From: Ilumatobacteraceae bacterium
Lineage (GTDB): Bacteria > Actinomycetota > Acidimicrobiia > Acidimicrobiales > Ilumatobacteraceae
Reading direction: 5' to 3'
NCBI GenBank assembly: GCA_022425725.1
Contig: JAKMEY010000019.1
Coordinates: 1-64,000, forward strand
Length of the DNA stretch: 64,000 nt
Each line of letters opens with the position of its first letter. The stretch's first letter is position 1. A program made the position numbers and the translations under genes. This document shows positions 16,616 to 26,810 of the stretch, piece after piece. The notes under the pieces were generated by a model that was given only the letters and a program-made list of their open reading frames with translations, was not told the DNA's origin and made no database searches.

Positions 16616-18061
16616 ATGGCTTCGCTCGTTGCGCCACCTGAGTTCCAACACACGTACGCACGCACGCTTCCGTCGCTCGCAATGAGTTGGAAGGCTGATG
16701 TGTCAGCTGAGCCGCGGCTTGTCATTGCGAATTCCGAGCTCGCGCCCGACCTTGGGATTGAGCCTGAATGGCTGTGCAGTGGTGAAGCACTTGCGCTGTT
16801 CTCTGGTCAAGAAGAGGCAGACGATGCAGAGCGATATGCCCTTGCCTATGCCGGCCATCAATTTGGTTCGTACTCACCACGACTCGGTGACGGGCGAGCA
16901 CTCCTCGTCGGCGAATTCACCGATCAACACGGCTCGCGTTGGGATCTTCACCTCAAAGGTTCGGGCCGTACTCCCTTCGCCCGGGGAGGTGACGGCAAGG
17001 CGACCTTGGGGCCAATGCTGCGCGAGTACCTCATCGGCGAAGCGATGGCCGCACTCGGGATTCCCACCACTCGAGCCCTCGCTGTCATCAGCACCGGTGA
17101 ACTCGCCGTGCGAGAACAACCGCTGCCCGGAGCGATTCTTGTTCGGGTGGCGGCATCTCACCTCAGGGTCGGCACGTTCCAGTACGCCGCCGCACTCGGT
17201 GACCTCGATGGCCTTCGTGCTCTTGCCGACTATTCGATCGATCGCCATTACCCCGACATCGCCACCGCTGATGATCGCTATCTCGGTCTGCTGCAATCGG
17301 TCATCGATCGTCAGGCTCGGCTCATTGCCGAATGGATGCTCGTCGGTTTCATTCACGGTGTGATGAACACCGACAACGTCACGATTTCAGGGGAAACCAT
17401 CGACTACGGGCCGTGCGCGTTCATGGACAGCGTCGACCCGCTCACCGTCTTTTCGAGCATCGATGAGGGTGGCAGATACGCCTTTGGCCGACAGCCAGCT
17501 ATCGCTCAATGGAACCTCACCAGATTCGCTGAAACGTTGCTGCCATTGATCGCCGATAATCCAGAAGACGCAATCGCACCAGCCACACAACTGCTTGAAA
17601 CATTCCCTGAAACGTTTTCGCGCTATTGGCACGACGGCATAGCCCGCCGCCTCGGGCTCTCCACTCACGTTGATGGCGATGATGTTCTCGCCAACGACCT
17701 TATGCAGCTTCTTCAAGAGCGACGCCTCGATCTCATCTCAACGATGCGCTCGCTCTCAGATCACCTACGAGGAGACGACATCGATCTCGGTGACTGGACG
17801 ACCCGTTGGGAATCTCGCCTGCAACTTGAGAACGCAACAACCGAAAAACTCGTTCAACGTCTTGACGCCATCAACCCGATCTATGTGCCTCGAAATCACC
17901 TCGTCGAAGAGGCTTTGGCTCAGGCTGTGGCGGGTGATCTCGACCCGTTCATACACATGCTCGAACGCGTCACTCACCCGTACCAACGAGTTGAGGGTGC
18001 CGATCGTTTCGCCAAGCCGGGCGACCCGGCACCTGGGTACCGAACCTACTGCGGAACGTAA
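16616..18061 (+). CDS. selO: SelO/YdiU family protein adenylyltransferase
   Basis: Product of 481 aa, close to the 478 aa of the E. coli protein. SelO is a pseudokinase-fold enzyme that transfers AMP from ATP onto proteins, with links to oxidative stress. Seen: YAGHQFGSYSPRLGDGRA, LHLKGSGRTPFARGGDG (nucleotide-binding loop), and the catalytic/metal block FIHGVMNTDN...DYGPCAFMD around residues 245-275. The C-terminus YRTYCGT has Cys where animal SelO has selenocysteine. It stands between the MFS gene and the convergent aldehyde dehydrogenase. Confidence 0.94.
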   Translation: MASLVAPPEFQHTYARTLPSLAMSWKADVSAEPRLVIANSELAPDLGIEPEWLCSGEALALFSGQEEADDAERYALAYAGHQFGSYSPRLGDGRALLVGEFTDQHGSRWDLHLKGSGRTPFARGGDGKATLGPMLREYLIGEAMAALGIPTTRALAVISTGELAVREQPLPGAILVRVAASHLRVGTFQYAAALGDLDGLRALADYSIDRHYPDIATADDRYLGLLQSVIDRQARLIAEWMLVGFIHGVMNTDNVTISGETIDYGPCAFMDSVDPLTVFSSIDEGGRYAFGRQPAIAQWNLTRFAETLLPLIADNPEDAIAPATQLLETFPETFSRYWHDGIARRLGLSTHVDGDDVLANDLMQLLQERRLDLISTMRSLSDHLRGDDIDLGDWTTRWESRLQLENATTEKLVQRLDAINPIYVPRNHLVEEALAQAVAGDLDPFIHMLERVTHPYQRVEGADRFAKPGDPAPGYRTYCGT

Positions 18062-18070
18062 AACAAGGGG

Positions 18071-19498
18071 TCAGACGGCAAAGCCGATTGACTTTGTTTC
18101 GAGGTACTCCTCAATTCCGTCGTGCGAACCTTCGCGTCCCAACCCAGAATCTTTCATGCCGCCAAATGGCACCGACGCCGATGTTGGGTTCACATCGTTT
18201 ACCCCGATGATTCCAAACCTCAAGCCTTCGGCGGTGCGAATTGCCGTCGAAATGTTGTTGGTGTAGACGTACGCCGCGAGGCCGTATTCGGTGTCGTTTG
18301 CAAGTGCCACAACTTCTTCGATACTCCCATAGGTAATGATCGGAGCAACCGGACCAAACGTTTCTTCCCGGTAAATCGTCATTGTGTCGGTGACGCCGCT
18401 GAGCAGCGTCGGAGCGAAAAAGTGGCCGTCTGAGAATTCTCCTTCGGTGAGACGATGGCCGCCCACTAGGGCCGCTGCGCCCTTGCCCACTGCGTCATCG
18501 ACCTGAGCCTCCACTTTTGCAACTGCAGCCTCGTTCACCAACGGGCCAACTCCAACACCGTCGGTGAAACCATTCCCCGCCCTCACCTTCGCAACACGCT
18601 CCACCATCGTTTCAGTGAACGCGTCAGCATGTTGCTCAGAAACGTACAGACGATTCGGACTTATGCACGCCTGACCTGAGTTGAGAAATTTCAATGCGGC
18701 AGCACCCTTCGCTGCTCGAACCGGATCAGCGTCGGGGAACACGATGAAGGGGGCGTGACCACCGAGTTCGACCGACACTCGTTTGAGATTCGCAGCAGCC
18801 TGGCCTGCGAGCATTCTGCCGACCGGAGTTGAACCAGTGAATGTGATCTTGCGGACACGCGGATCAGAAGTGAACACCTCGCCGATTGGCTTTGGATCTT
18901 TTCCGGTCACCATATTGATCACACCGGCGGGTATTCCAGCCTCAATGAACACATCAAACACCGCCTTCGCGCATAGCGGCGTATCTTCAGCTGGCTTCAA
19001 CACCAGCGTGCAGCCGGCGGCGAGCGCCGGGCCCATCTTTCTCGTCAACATTGAAATCGGATAGTTCCATGGGGTCACCATCGCCACCACACCGACCGGT
19101 TGACGCAAGATGAGGAACCGTTGATCGGCACGTTGCGATGGCAGCCATTCGCCGGCCACACGCGTTGCTTCTTCGGAGTAGTAACGCAGGAAGTCAGCCG
19201 CGTAGTTAACTTCGTTACGCGCCGCCTTCAACGGTTTTCCTTGTTCGCGCGTCATCAACTCAGCAAGCTCACCGGATCGCTCGGTCATGATCTGCCACGC
19301 CCTCAGCAACATGTCGGAGCGCTCACGGGCCGTTGTCGCCGACCACTCAGCGAATGCGGCGTCAGCGGCGCCGATTGCTCGTTCCGCATCTGCGGTTGTG
19401 CCATCAGGCATTGAGCCGATCACCACTCCTGTTGCAGGGTCGACGACATCGAACGAGTTGCCTGTGGATGCTTCACACCATTCGCCATTTATGAACAT
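18071..19498 (-). CDS. gabD: NAD(P)-dependent aldehyde dehydrogenase, succinate-semialdehyde type
   Basis: Product of 475 aa, the normal ALDH length. Seen: oxyanion Asn in TPWNYPISML (about 140), Glu in VSVELGGHAPF (about 245), catalytic Cys in LNSGQACISPNR (about 278), and EETFGPVAPII. The closest type is GabD-like succinate-semialdehyde dehydrogenase, which feeds succinate to the TCA cycle; other aldehydes remain possible. Leaderless promoter just upstream. Converges with selO with 9 bp between stops. Confidence 0.88.
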   Translation of the reverse strand: MFINGEWCEASTGNSFDVVDPATGVVIGSMPDGTTADAERAIGAADAAFAEWSATTARERSDMLLRAWQIMTERSGELAELMTREQGKPLKAARNEVNYAADFLRYYSEEATRVAGEWLPSQRADQRFLILRQPVGVVAMVTPWNYPISMLTRKMGPALAAGCTLVLKPAEDTPLCAKAVFDVFIEAGIPAGVINMVTGKDPKPIGEVFTSDPRVRKITFTGSTPVGRMLAGQAAANLKRVSVELGGHAPFIVFPDADPVRAAKGAAALKFLNSGQACISPNRLYVSEQHADAFTETMVERVAKVRAGNGFTDGVGVGPLVNEAAVAKVEAQVDDAVGKGAAALVGGHRLTEGEFSDGHFFAPTLLSGVTDTMTIYREETFGPVAPIITYGSIEEVVALANDTEYGLAAYVYTNNISTAIRTAEGLRFGIIGVNDVNPTSASVPFGGMKDSGLGREGSHDGIEEYLETKSIGFAV

Positions 19499-19511
19499 AA
19501 ACGTGACCCTA
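19499..19511 (-). promoter_or_regulatory. Leaderless-type promoter of the aldehyde dehydrogenase
   Basis: On the minus strand TAGGGT (19511-19506) is followed by seven bases and the ATG at 19498. No Shine-Dalgarno is present. Confidence 0.55.
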
Positions 19512-19544
19512 CCTATCGACGGGCAATCGCCAGAACTTCGTCAG

Positions 19545-20930
19545 CTACGGCATTGCCACCACAAGCCATGAGCTCACCGCAATCACTGCGATCAGTGCTG
19601 CGAGCTCAATCGTTACCGAACGCTCGAACGTTGTTTGGACATCTCGTGATGCGAGACGAGGAACAACGCGCCAATGGTGTACCGCACCGATCAAACCAGC
19701 GGAGAGAACTGTCACCACCTTGACAATGAGAATGCGCCCCCAGGTTGAATCGGTGAGCGACGACAGATCATCAATAATGATCAACGTCATCACCACGCCC
19801 GAAAGCACAACAGCAGCAACCGTTCCCATCAGCGCCGTCGCTGTCCGCTGGGCGACAGCACTCAACTGTCGACGATCAGTTCGCGCAACCACCGCAAGTC
19901 CGATGACCGACCCGATCCACATCGACGTCGATCCCATGTGAACCACATCACTGAGAGCATGCAGTAGTCGAGGCCCCATCGAGACCGTATGGCCATCAAA
20001 GGCAGGCGCAACCAGGAGTCCCAGACATGGGATGACCAGAAGAGCTCGAAATGACGACCGAGATCTCACCTGACCCGTCAACACTGATAGTGCTGCAATT
20101 GCTAAGACAGCAGCGGCACATGTCGTGATGAACGGCGACCGAGAAAGCTGGTGAGACAGGGCATCGCCAAACGCGATGTCGAGTTGACGACCGATGGTTG
20201 CGATTTCGAGCAGGCCTGCAAGCACGATCACCACCGCTACAGCGATTGAGACTCGGGGCGCAGGAAGAATGTCTTCTCGCCGCCAACACGCGATTGTGAA
20301 GACGAGGTAGCCCACGACCGTCATTCCCAGCAGATTCTGGGTCAGACGTGAAATGTGGTTTGCCGTGTCGGTACCCGATGCAGACGATGGCCCCGATGCG
20401 GGAGGCGGTGCACCAGTGTCAATATCACCAGGCTGTGACGTGCTTGATGCCTCGGTCGTCGTCGACATGGTCTCGACAGGTTCGGAAACCTCCAATGTTC
20501 CCTCCCCATCATTTGCAACTGTTGTTGTCGTGGTAGCGGACACTGCATTGAGGGCGAATTCACCTTCAATGAGATGACCATCTTCGGCTCGAAAGGAGTA
20601 CACAATCCGGAACAGATCGCCCTGTAGCGGCGGGGTGAAAACTGCGAGCCAGTTGGTGTCACTTTCTTCGACAAGCTCACTTTGTGTTGCAACTCCCGAC
20701 GTTTGCGCTACGGCAACCACCGATGAGCCCTCACCGATCACAGTGGTCGCAAATCTCAGCGTGATCGAGTCAAGAGGTTGGACGAGCACTGCGTCAGCAG
20801 CCGGTTGAGAGCCCTCAAAATCTGAATGAGCAGACGCCACCGACGCCAGAGCAATAACCACCATGATCGACACAGCGAGGATGCGGCCAAACAATGACAA
20901 CGCCCATGGCAATCTCGTCAACGCTCTCAT
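19545..20930 (-). CDS. CopC-CopD fusion protein, copper resistance/uptake
   Basis: Product of 461 aa. Residues 1-33 form a signal peptide ending in ASAHSDFEGS; the His after the likely cleavage site is the first copper ligand in CopC. A CopC domain follows to about residue 140 and ends in FSFRAEDGHLIEGEF-like sequence (seen as YSFRAEDGHLIEGEF). A Thr/Ser/Pro-rich linker leads to a CopD-like domain of about eight helices with HALSDVVHMGSTSMWIG. The two domains move copper across the envelope. The start MRALTRLPW is chosen because upstream in-frame sequence lacks signal-peptide character. It lies 34 bp after nuoN of the large respiratory operon and may share its transcript. Confidence 0.87.
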   Translation of the reverse strand: MRALTRLPWALSLFGRILAVSIMVVIALASVASAHSDFEGSQPAADAVLVQPLDSITLRFATTVIGEGSSVVAVAQTSGVATQSELVEESDTNWLAVFTPPLQGDLFRIVYSFRAEDGHLIEGEFALNAVSATTTTTVANDGEGTLEVSEPVETMSTTTEASSTSQPGDIDTGAPPPASGPSSASGTDTANHISRLTQNLLGMTVVGYLVFTIACWRREDILPAPRVSIAVAVVIVLAGLLEIATIGRQLDIAFGDALSHQLSRSPFITTCAAAVLAIAALSVLTGQVRSRSSFRALLVIPCLGLLVAPAFDGHTVSMGPRLLHALSDVVHMGSTSMWIGSVIGLAVVARTDRRQLSAVAQRTATALMGTVAAVVLSGVVMTLIIIDDLSSLTDSTWGRILIVKVVTVLSAGLIGAVHHWRVVPRLASRDVQTTFERSVTIELAALIAVIAVSSWLVVAMP

Positions 20931-20964
20931 CTCATTGCCCCACACCGGACTTCCCCACTGGGCC

Positions 20965-22470
20965 CTAAGAGAGTGAAAGAATGCCTTCGGCGACAGATAG
21001 CACCCACTGGGGATAGATGCCGATCGCCAATGTGAAGCCAGCTGCTCCGGCGATAGCAATACCGCTTAAACCGGGAACATTGACCGCTTCGGCGTTGTCG
21101 TCAGCGGGTCGCAACCACATGCTCACCATGATTCGGAGATAGAGGAATGCTGCAATGACCGCAGCGAGCATGGCGATTATCGCCAACCAGTAACTGCCAG
21201 CGTCAACTGCAGATTGGATCACGCCCCACTTCGCAACGAAGCCAGAAGTAAACGGCACTCCGGCCTGTGCAAGCAAAAACACTGTCAGCGCAAGTGCAAG
21301 TGTTGGGCGACGACTCGACAATCCGTTGAAGCCATCGAGCGTCGTGTCACCACCGCGACTCGCGACGCTGATGACCGCAAATGAGCCGACGACGAGCACC
21401 GAGTAGAGGCCGAGGTACACCGCCACCGACTGCACCGAGGAAAACATTGCGCTCTCACCCGCTGACAAACCCGCAGCTTCAAGGCCAACGAGAATGAAAC
21501 CGGCATGGCTTACTGAAGAAAACGCAAGCATTCGTTTCACATCGGTCTGCACAACCGCAAGAAGCGAACCAATGACGAGCGACAGAACGGCGAGCACCCA
21601 GATGATCGGTCGCCAGTCGTCCCGATAAAACGGCAGGGCAGACGTAAGCACCCGCAACATCGCTCCGAATGCGGCAACCTTGCCGACCGATGCCATGAAC
21701 GCAGTGATATTTGATGGGGCACCCTGATACACATCCGGCGACCAGACATGGAACGGCACTGCGGAAACCTTGAATGCGAATCCGATCAACATGAGAGCAA
21801 GACCGGCGAGCACAAGAGCGTCATTGCCGCCAATGTTGACCTGGCTTTGCAGGCGGGTCACCATTTCGGTCAATGAGGTCGTGCGAGTGCCGCCATACAG
21901 CAGAGCGATGCCGTATAGGAAGAACGCCGAGGCGAGACCGCCGAGAATGAAGTACTTCATTCCTGATTCTTGGCTTGCACTACGACGGCGATCAGATGCG
22001 GCAAGGACATACAGCGCAAGTGACACGGTTTCAAGACCGAGGAACATCACGATGAGCTCGTTCGCTCCAACCATGACAAGCGCTCCTGTTGCGGCAACGA
22101 GCAACAGTGAGTAGATCTCTGGCCCATCGTTGTCGGTACCACGAAGTTCGGCATCAGACATCAACGCAACTAATGCCGTTGCCGCCAGCACCGCAAATGT
22201 GAGGAACAGCGACAAACGGTCGACCGCGAGTACGCCACCAACAATTGCTGACGGCCCCTCGGCGCCAATGTCATTCCAGATGAACACCGACAGCACTGCG
22301 GCAGCCACGGTAAATCCAACCGTCGTCAGCGACATCAGATTGCGCGGCCAGGCGGGTGTCAACGCACCCACCACCATCAAGAACAACGCTCCGGCGACGA
22401 GAACGAGATGAGGTGAGAGCGCAAACCAGTCAACTGAAGGCCCAATAAAGGTGTCCTGAGCAACCATCAT
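20965..22470 (-). CDS. nuoN: NuoN subunit, 14-subunit complex I
   Basis: Product of 501 aa. Channel residues: Glu in VMFLGLETVSLALYV and Lys in FAFKVSAVPFHVWSPDVYQGAPS; also VKRMLAFSSVSHAGF. It is the last subunit gene of the 14-gene nuo operon. A GGAGGAGGG ribosome-binding site precedes tandem ATGs at 22470 and 22467; the first overlaps the nuoM stop by 4 bp. Confidence 0.95.
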   Translation of the reverse strand: MMVAQDTFIGPSVDWFALSPHLVLVAGALFLMVVGALTPAWPRNLMSLTTVGFTVAAAVLSVFIWNDIGAEGPSAIVGGVLAVDRLSLFLTFAVLAATALVALMSDAELRGTDNDGPEIYSLLLVAATGALVMVGANELIVMFLGLETVSLALYVLAASDRRRSASQESGMKYFILGGLASAFFLYGIALLYGGTRTTSLTEMVTRLQSQVNIGGNDALVLAGLALMLIGFAFKVSAVPFHVWSPDVYQGAPSNITAFMASVGKVAAFGAMLRVLTSALPFYRDDWRPIIWVLAVLSLVIGSLLAVVQTDVKRMLAFSSVSHAGFILVGLEAAGLSAGESAMFSSVQSVAVYLGLYSVLVVGSFAVISVASRGGDTTLDGFNGLSSRRPTLALALTVFLLAQAGVPFTSGFVAKWGVIQSAVDAGSYWLAIIAMLAAVIAAFLYLRIMVSMWLRPADDNAEAVNVPGLSGIAIAGAAGFTLAIGIYPQWVLSVAEGILSLS

Positions 22471-24056
22471 CCCTCCTCCCCATGCGAGTGAACTTCATCA
22501 TCAACGACAGGGGCGGCTGGCTGCGGTTCCACAAAATCTGTTCGCTCCTCGACGTGCCCAATGAGCGCATTCACCGCTGGCTCAATACGTTCGAGCATCG
22601 GCTTCGGATACACACCGGTGAAGAAGATGACTGCAATAAACGGAAGGAGGACGAGTGCTTCCTTCACGCGGAGTTCGGCGAATGTTGAGTTCTCTTCATC
22701 GGGCTCACCGTGGAACACACGCTGATAGGCCCACAACAGGTAGAGCGCAGCAAGAATGACGCCGGTTGCTGCAACGACAACCCACCAGCGTGCGGTGAGA
22801 AACGCTCCGATCAAAATGAGATACTCACCGACAAATCCGTTGAGCCCCGGGACACCAATTGATGACAACATGACGACGGTGAACGCCGCCGCGAAGATCG
22901 GGGCAACATGCTGCAGACCCTTCAGTTCGGAAATCTGGCGGGTGTGGCGCCGCTCGTAGATCATTCCGACCATCAAGAACAGGGCTCCGGTCGAGACACC
23001 GTGGTTCACCATCTGCATCACCGAGCCGGTGACAGCTTGGGAGGTGAACGCAAAGGTACCGAGCACGATGAAACCAAGGTGTGCAACCGACGAATACGCA
23101 ACAAGTCGCTTGAGATCTTTCTGCATGGTTGCTGCAATTGCGCCATAGATGATGCCGATCACCGCCAGCGTCAACCAAAGAGAGCGACTCCAGTAGGACG
23201 CTTCGGGAAAAAGGTAGAGGCCGAATCGCAAGAGGCCATATGTGCCCAGTTTCAGCATCACGCCCGCAAGCACGACAGAGCCTGCAGTTGGGGCCTGGGT
23301 GTGTGCGTCGGGTAGCCACGTGTGCAGTGGGAAAATCGGCACCTTCACCGCAAATGCGATTGCGAAACCAAAGAACAACCATCGTCCGGTCGACGCCGCG
23401 AAGTTCGCTCCCTCGGCGAGTTCGATGAGGTCGAATGTGATCTTTCCGACGCCGTTATCTCGAGCAATAAACACTGTGGCGAGAATCGATACGAGCATGA
23501 ATGCCGATCCAGCCATCGTGTACAGGAAGAATTTCGTTGCCGCATATTCACGTCCTTCGTAGCCCCATCCACCGATGAGAAAGTACATCGGCACCAGGAC
23601 GATCTCGAAGAACACGAAGAACAGGAAAAGGTCAAGGCTCAAGAACGAACCCATGACGCCAGCCTCGAGTAGCAGCAGCCATGCGAAGTACGGCTTATCT
23701 CGGCGAGGGTCATCGTTGTGAGGGTCAATTCCGACGATCGCAAGCGGGAATAGGACACCGGTCAGCAACACGAGGAATAGAGAAATTCCATCGACACCGA
23801 GATGCCATGAAATTCCCCAAGACTCAATCCATGGATGCTGGCTCGTGAACTGGAACCCTGATGAGTGACTGTCGAAATTCGCAAAGGTCCACACCGACAG
23901 CGCACCCGTGCCCACCGAGGCAAGTAAGGCCACGAGCTTCGAATACTCGGGCCGACGATTCGACAGAACAGCGATGAGCAGCGCGCCGACGACCGGCACC
24001 ACGATCATCATCGAGAGCAGTGGGAATGCCACCTCAGTCGAGGTTGCGGCAACCAT
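22467..24056 (-). CDS. nuoM: NuoM subunit, 14-subunit complex I
   Basis: Product of 529 aa. Seen: FFEIVLVPMYFLIGGWG (channel Glu), AVKVPIFPLHTWLPDAHTQAP (channel Lys) and LKRLVAYSSVAHLGF. The ATG at 24056 shares one base with the nuoL stop and fits the family N-terminus; in-frame upstream codons would read deep into nuoL. Confidence 0.95.
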   Translation of the reverse strand: MVAATSTEVAFPLLSMMIVVPVVGALLIAVLSNRRPEYSKLVALLASVGTGALSVWTFANFDSHSSGFQFTSQHPWIESWGISWHLGVDGISLFLVLLTGVLFPLAIVGIDPHNDDPRRDKPYFAWLLLLEAGVMGSFLSLDLFLFFVFFEIVLVPMYFLIGGWGYEGREYAATKFFLYTMAGSAFMLVSILATVFIARDNGVGKITFDLIELAEGANFAASTGRWLFFGFAIAFAVKVPIFPLHTWLPDAHTQAPTAGSVVLAGVMLKLGTYGLLRFGLYLFPEASYWSRSLWLTLAVIGIIYGAIAATMQKDLKRLVAYSSVAHLGFIVLGTFAFTSQAVTGSVMQMVNHGVSTGALFLMVGMIYERRHTRQISELKGLQHVAPIFAAAFTVVMLSSIGVPGLNGFVGEYLILIGAFLTARWWVVVAATGVILAALYLLWAYQRVFHGEPDEENSTFAELRVKEALVLLPFIAVIFFTGVYPKPMLERIEPAVNALIGHVEERTDFVEPQPAAPVVDDEVHSHGEEG

Positions 24057-25984
24057 CACATCACCCCCCTCAGCACTACGAACCACACGAGGATGAGCAC
24101 AACTCCGATACCGATGACACCGGCGTAACTTCGGACGTTGCCAGTTTGGATTCGACGAACAGAGCCTGAGGTCGAGCGAACCGCGGTCGCAACACCGTTG
24201 ACCGCACCATCGACGATCTTCGCATCGAACCATGCGATCGCATCAAACATCTTGCGGCCAGGGCCACCCATGAAGGCGGAAACACCGCGGTCGTAACGCC
24301 ACCCATCGGCGAGAATCGCAGGCTCGATCGCACGCAACTTGCGGCGGCCATACACAAGCACCCCAAGCGCAATACCAACTACTGCGCAGCCGATCGCGAG
24401 CAGAGCAAGCCACACTTTGGCGTCGTAGGCCGACGTCCCAGAAATGACTGCCTCACCTGGTGCCACCACGGGGTGTAACCAGTCTTCTAAGCGATGGCGG
24501 AGACCTTTGGGAATAATTCCGAACGACGGCAACTGAATAATTCCACCCAAGACCGACAGCACCGACAGCACAACGAGTGGGAACAACATGATGGGCGGAG
24601 ACTCGTGCGGTTTGAAATCGCCGTGCGCACCGTTGTCTTCAGCGTGGCTTTCCCACTTGGCTTCCCCGAAGAAGACCATGATCACCTGACGAGTCATGTA
24701 GTACGCCGTGAGGATGGCTGTGACCAGACCGATGACGTAGAGCACTGGGCTTCTCGCCAGGGTAAACAGCAAGATTTCATCTTTCGACCAGAAACCAGCG
24801 AATGGGGGGACACCAGCAATTGCGAGCCATCCGATGATGAATGTGCCGGCCGTAATCGGCATCACTTTGCGCAAGGCTCCCATCCGACGCATGTCCTGCT
24901 CGTGGTGCATGCCATGAATCACCGAACCTGAGCCAAGGAACATCAATGCTTTGAAGAAGGCATGGGTCACCATGTGGAAGATCGCTGCGACGAATGCGCC
25001 AGTACCTACTGCGAGGAACATGAACCCCAACTGGGACACCGTTGAATACGCAAGCACCTTTTTGATGTCTGACTGCGCTACCGCAATCGTTGCCGCAAAC
25101 AGAGCGGTCAAGGCACCAACCCACGCAATAATTGTCGGAGCCCAGTCGGCAGCGGCGGCGAGCATCGGGTTCATGCGGGTCATCAAGAAGACACCTGCGG
25201 TGACCATCGTTGCCGCGTGGATCAAGGCCGACACCGGCGTTGGGCCTTCCATTGCATCCGGCAGCCACAGATAGAGAGGGAATTGGGCCGATTTGCCGAC
25301 CGCTCCAACGAACAGGAGAAGTGCAATTCCCGTCGCAGTCGATGATGCGAGCGAACCTGATTCTGCCGCCGAATTCAGAGCCCCATAGCTCACCGAACCA
25401 ACGGCCTGGAAGCCAAGGAACATCGCCAACATGACACCCCAGTCACCAATGCGGTTAGTGACGAATGCTTTCTTGCCAGCGGTTGAGGCCGAGTCGCGAG
25501 TGTGCCAGAACGAAATCAGGAAGTAGGAGCACGCTCCGACCCCTTCCCATCCGAGGAAGGTGACGAGCAGATTCTCGCCGAATACCAACATGAGCATCGA
25601 CAGCACAAACAGGTTCAAATACAAGAAGAACTTGGAGAACTTTGGATCACCGTGCATGTACCCGATTGCGAATAGGTGAATGAGGAAACCGATTCCAGTG
25701 ACAAACAGCGCCATCGTCACCGACAGAGGGTCGGCAAGAAGTGCCATATCGATCTGCAGTGATGAAACCGGCACCCATTGGAACAGGGTGACCACGTGAG
25801 AGCGGTGATGTTCATCAATTGACAGCAGGTCGAAGAACACCCCGACGGTCACCATAAATGACGCAAAGACTGCTGCCGCTGCGACATAACCGGCAGCGGG
25901 CTCACCGAGGCGGCGACCGAACAACAGAATCAACAAGAATCCGAGCAGCGGAAAGGCAGGTATCAACCACACGACGTCGAGCAT
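24056..25984 (-). CDS. nuoL: NuoL subunit, 14-subunit complex I
   Basis: Product of 642 aa, the standard NuoL length. Seen: GWEGVGACSYFLISFW, AVGKSAQFPLYLWLPDAMEG, KKVLAYSTVSQLGFMFL and FAGFWSKDEI. Only a few His remain (SHAEDNGAHGDFKPHESPP) where the other NuoL has its long His/Asp-rich loop. It begins 2 bp after nuoK. Confidence 0.96.
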   Translation of the reverse strand: MLDVVWLIPAFPLLGFLLILLFGRRLGEPAAGYVAAAAVFASFMVTVGVFFDLLSIDEHHRSHVVTLFQWVPVSSLQIDMALLADPLSVTMALFVTGIGFLIHLFAIGYMHGDPKFSKFFLYLNLFVLSMLMLVFGENLLVTFLGWEGVGACSYFLISFWHTRDSASTAGKKAFVTNRIGDWGVMLAMFLGFQAVGSVSYGALNSAAESGSLASSTATGIALLLFVGAVGKSAQFPLYLWLPDAMEGPTPVSALIHAATMVTAGVFLMTRMNPMLAAAADWAPTIIAWVGALTALFAATIAVAQSDIKKVLAYSTVSQLGFMFLAVGTGAFVAAIFHMVTHAFFKALMFLGSGSVIHGMHHEQDMRRMGALRKVMPITAGTFIIGWLAIAGVPPFAGFWSKDEILLFTLARSPVLYVIGLVTAILTAYYMTRQVIMVFFGEAKWESHAEDNGAHGDFKPHESPPIMLFPLVVLSVLSVLGGIIQLPSFGIIPKGLRHRLEDWLHPVVAPGEAVISGTSAYDAKVWLALLAIGCAVVGIALGVLVYGRRKLRAIEPAILADGWRYDRGVSAFMGGPGRKMFDAIAWFDAKIVDGAVNGVATAVRSTSGSVRRIQTGNVRSYAGVIGIGVVLILVWFVVLRGVM

Positions 25985-25986
25985 GT

Positions 25987-26292
25987 TCAGCCTTTCAACT
26001 CCGCAAGATCGTCGATTGTGGCTCCGGGGCGACGACGAAGAATGGCGATGATGATGCCAAGCCCAACGACGACTTCAGCTGCTGCTACCACCATCACGAA
26101 AAACACGGCGGTCTGACCTGAGATATCGGTGAACGCCTGGGCGAAGGCAACGAATGAAAGGTTCACCGCGTTCAACATGAGTTCGATGCACATGAACATC
26201 ACCAGCGGGTTGCGGCGAATCATGAGCCCGACAACGCCGACGCCAAAGAGCACTGCAGCGAGCACGAGGTACCAAGTGGTTGTCGGGGTCAC
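25987..26292 (-). CDS. nuoK: NuoK subunit, 14-subunit complex I
   Basis: Product of 101 aa with three helices. Membrane glutamates are in MCIELMLNAVNLSF and AAAEVVVGLG. It overlaps nuoJ by 4 bp. Confidence 0.95.
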   Translation of the reverse strand: MTPTTTWYLVLAAVLFGVGVVGLMIRRNPLVMFMCIELMLNAVNLSFVAFAQAFTDISGQTAVFFVMVVAAAEVVVGLGIIIAILRRRPGATIDDLAELKG

Positions 26293-26810
26293 TTGCTCGC
26301 TCCCCCACGCTGGCGACGGGTGAGCACCACGGTTCCGACGACCGCAACAATCAGCAACACCGATGTCAACTCGAACGCAAACACGTTGTCGCTGAACAAA
26401 CTGCGAGCCAACTCCCGAATGTTGTCGTCTCCTGGAACACCTGACTCGAGCTGTTCACCGAGGGTCGATCGACCGCGAACAACAGCCGCTATGACGAGGC
26501 CACTGATCGCAACACCAACGATGACTGCTAGCGGGCGCTGAATCTGGAACGGTTCGACGCTGAGATCTTCTGCGCGGTCAACCCCGAGCAACATGATGAC
26601 GAACAAAAACAACACAACGATTGCGCCTGCGTAGACAATGACTTGCACCGCCGCAAGAAAATGGGCTTCCATCGAAACGAAGTGAACTGCGATTCCGAAC
26701 AGCGTCAACACGAGACCAAGTGCTGCATGCACCGGGTTGTTGCACGCGATAACACCGATTGCCCCTGCCAGCACCATCGCCGAAGCAAGGACAAACACAA
26801 GAAGTTCCAT
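26289..26810 (-). CDS. nuoJ: NuoJ subunit, 14-subunit complex I
   Basis: Product of 173 aa with five helices, including the conserved FLAAVQVIVYAGAIVVLFLFV segment near the proton path (residues about 51-71). It shares one base with the nuoI stop and overlaps nuoK by 4 bp. Confidence 0.94.
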   Translation of the reverse strand: MELLVFVLASAMVLAGAIGVIACNNPVHAALGLVLTLFGIAVHFVSMEAHFLAAVQVIVYAGAIVVLFLFVIMLLGVDRAEDLSVEPFQIQRPLAVIVGVAISGLVIAAVVRGRSTLGEQLESGVPGDDNIRELARSLFSDNVFAFELTSVLLIVAVVGTVVLTRRQRGGASK

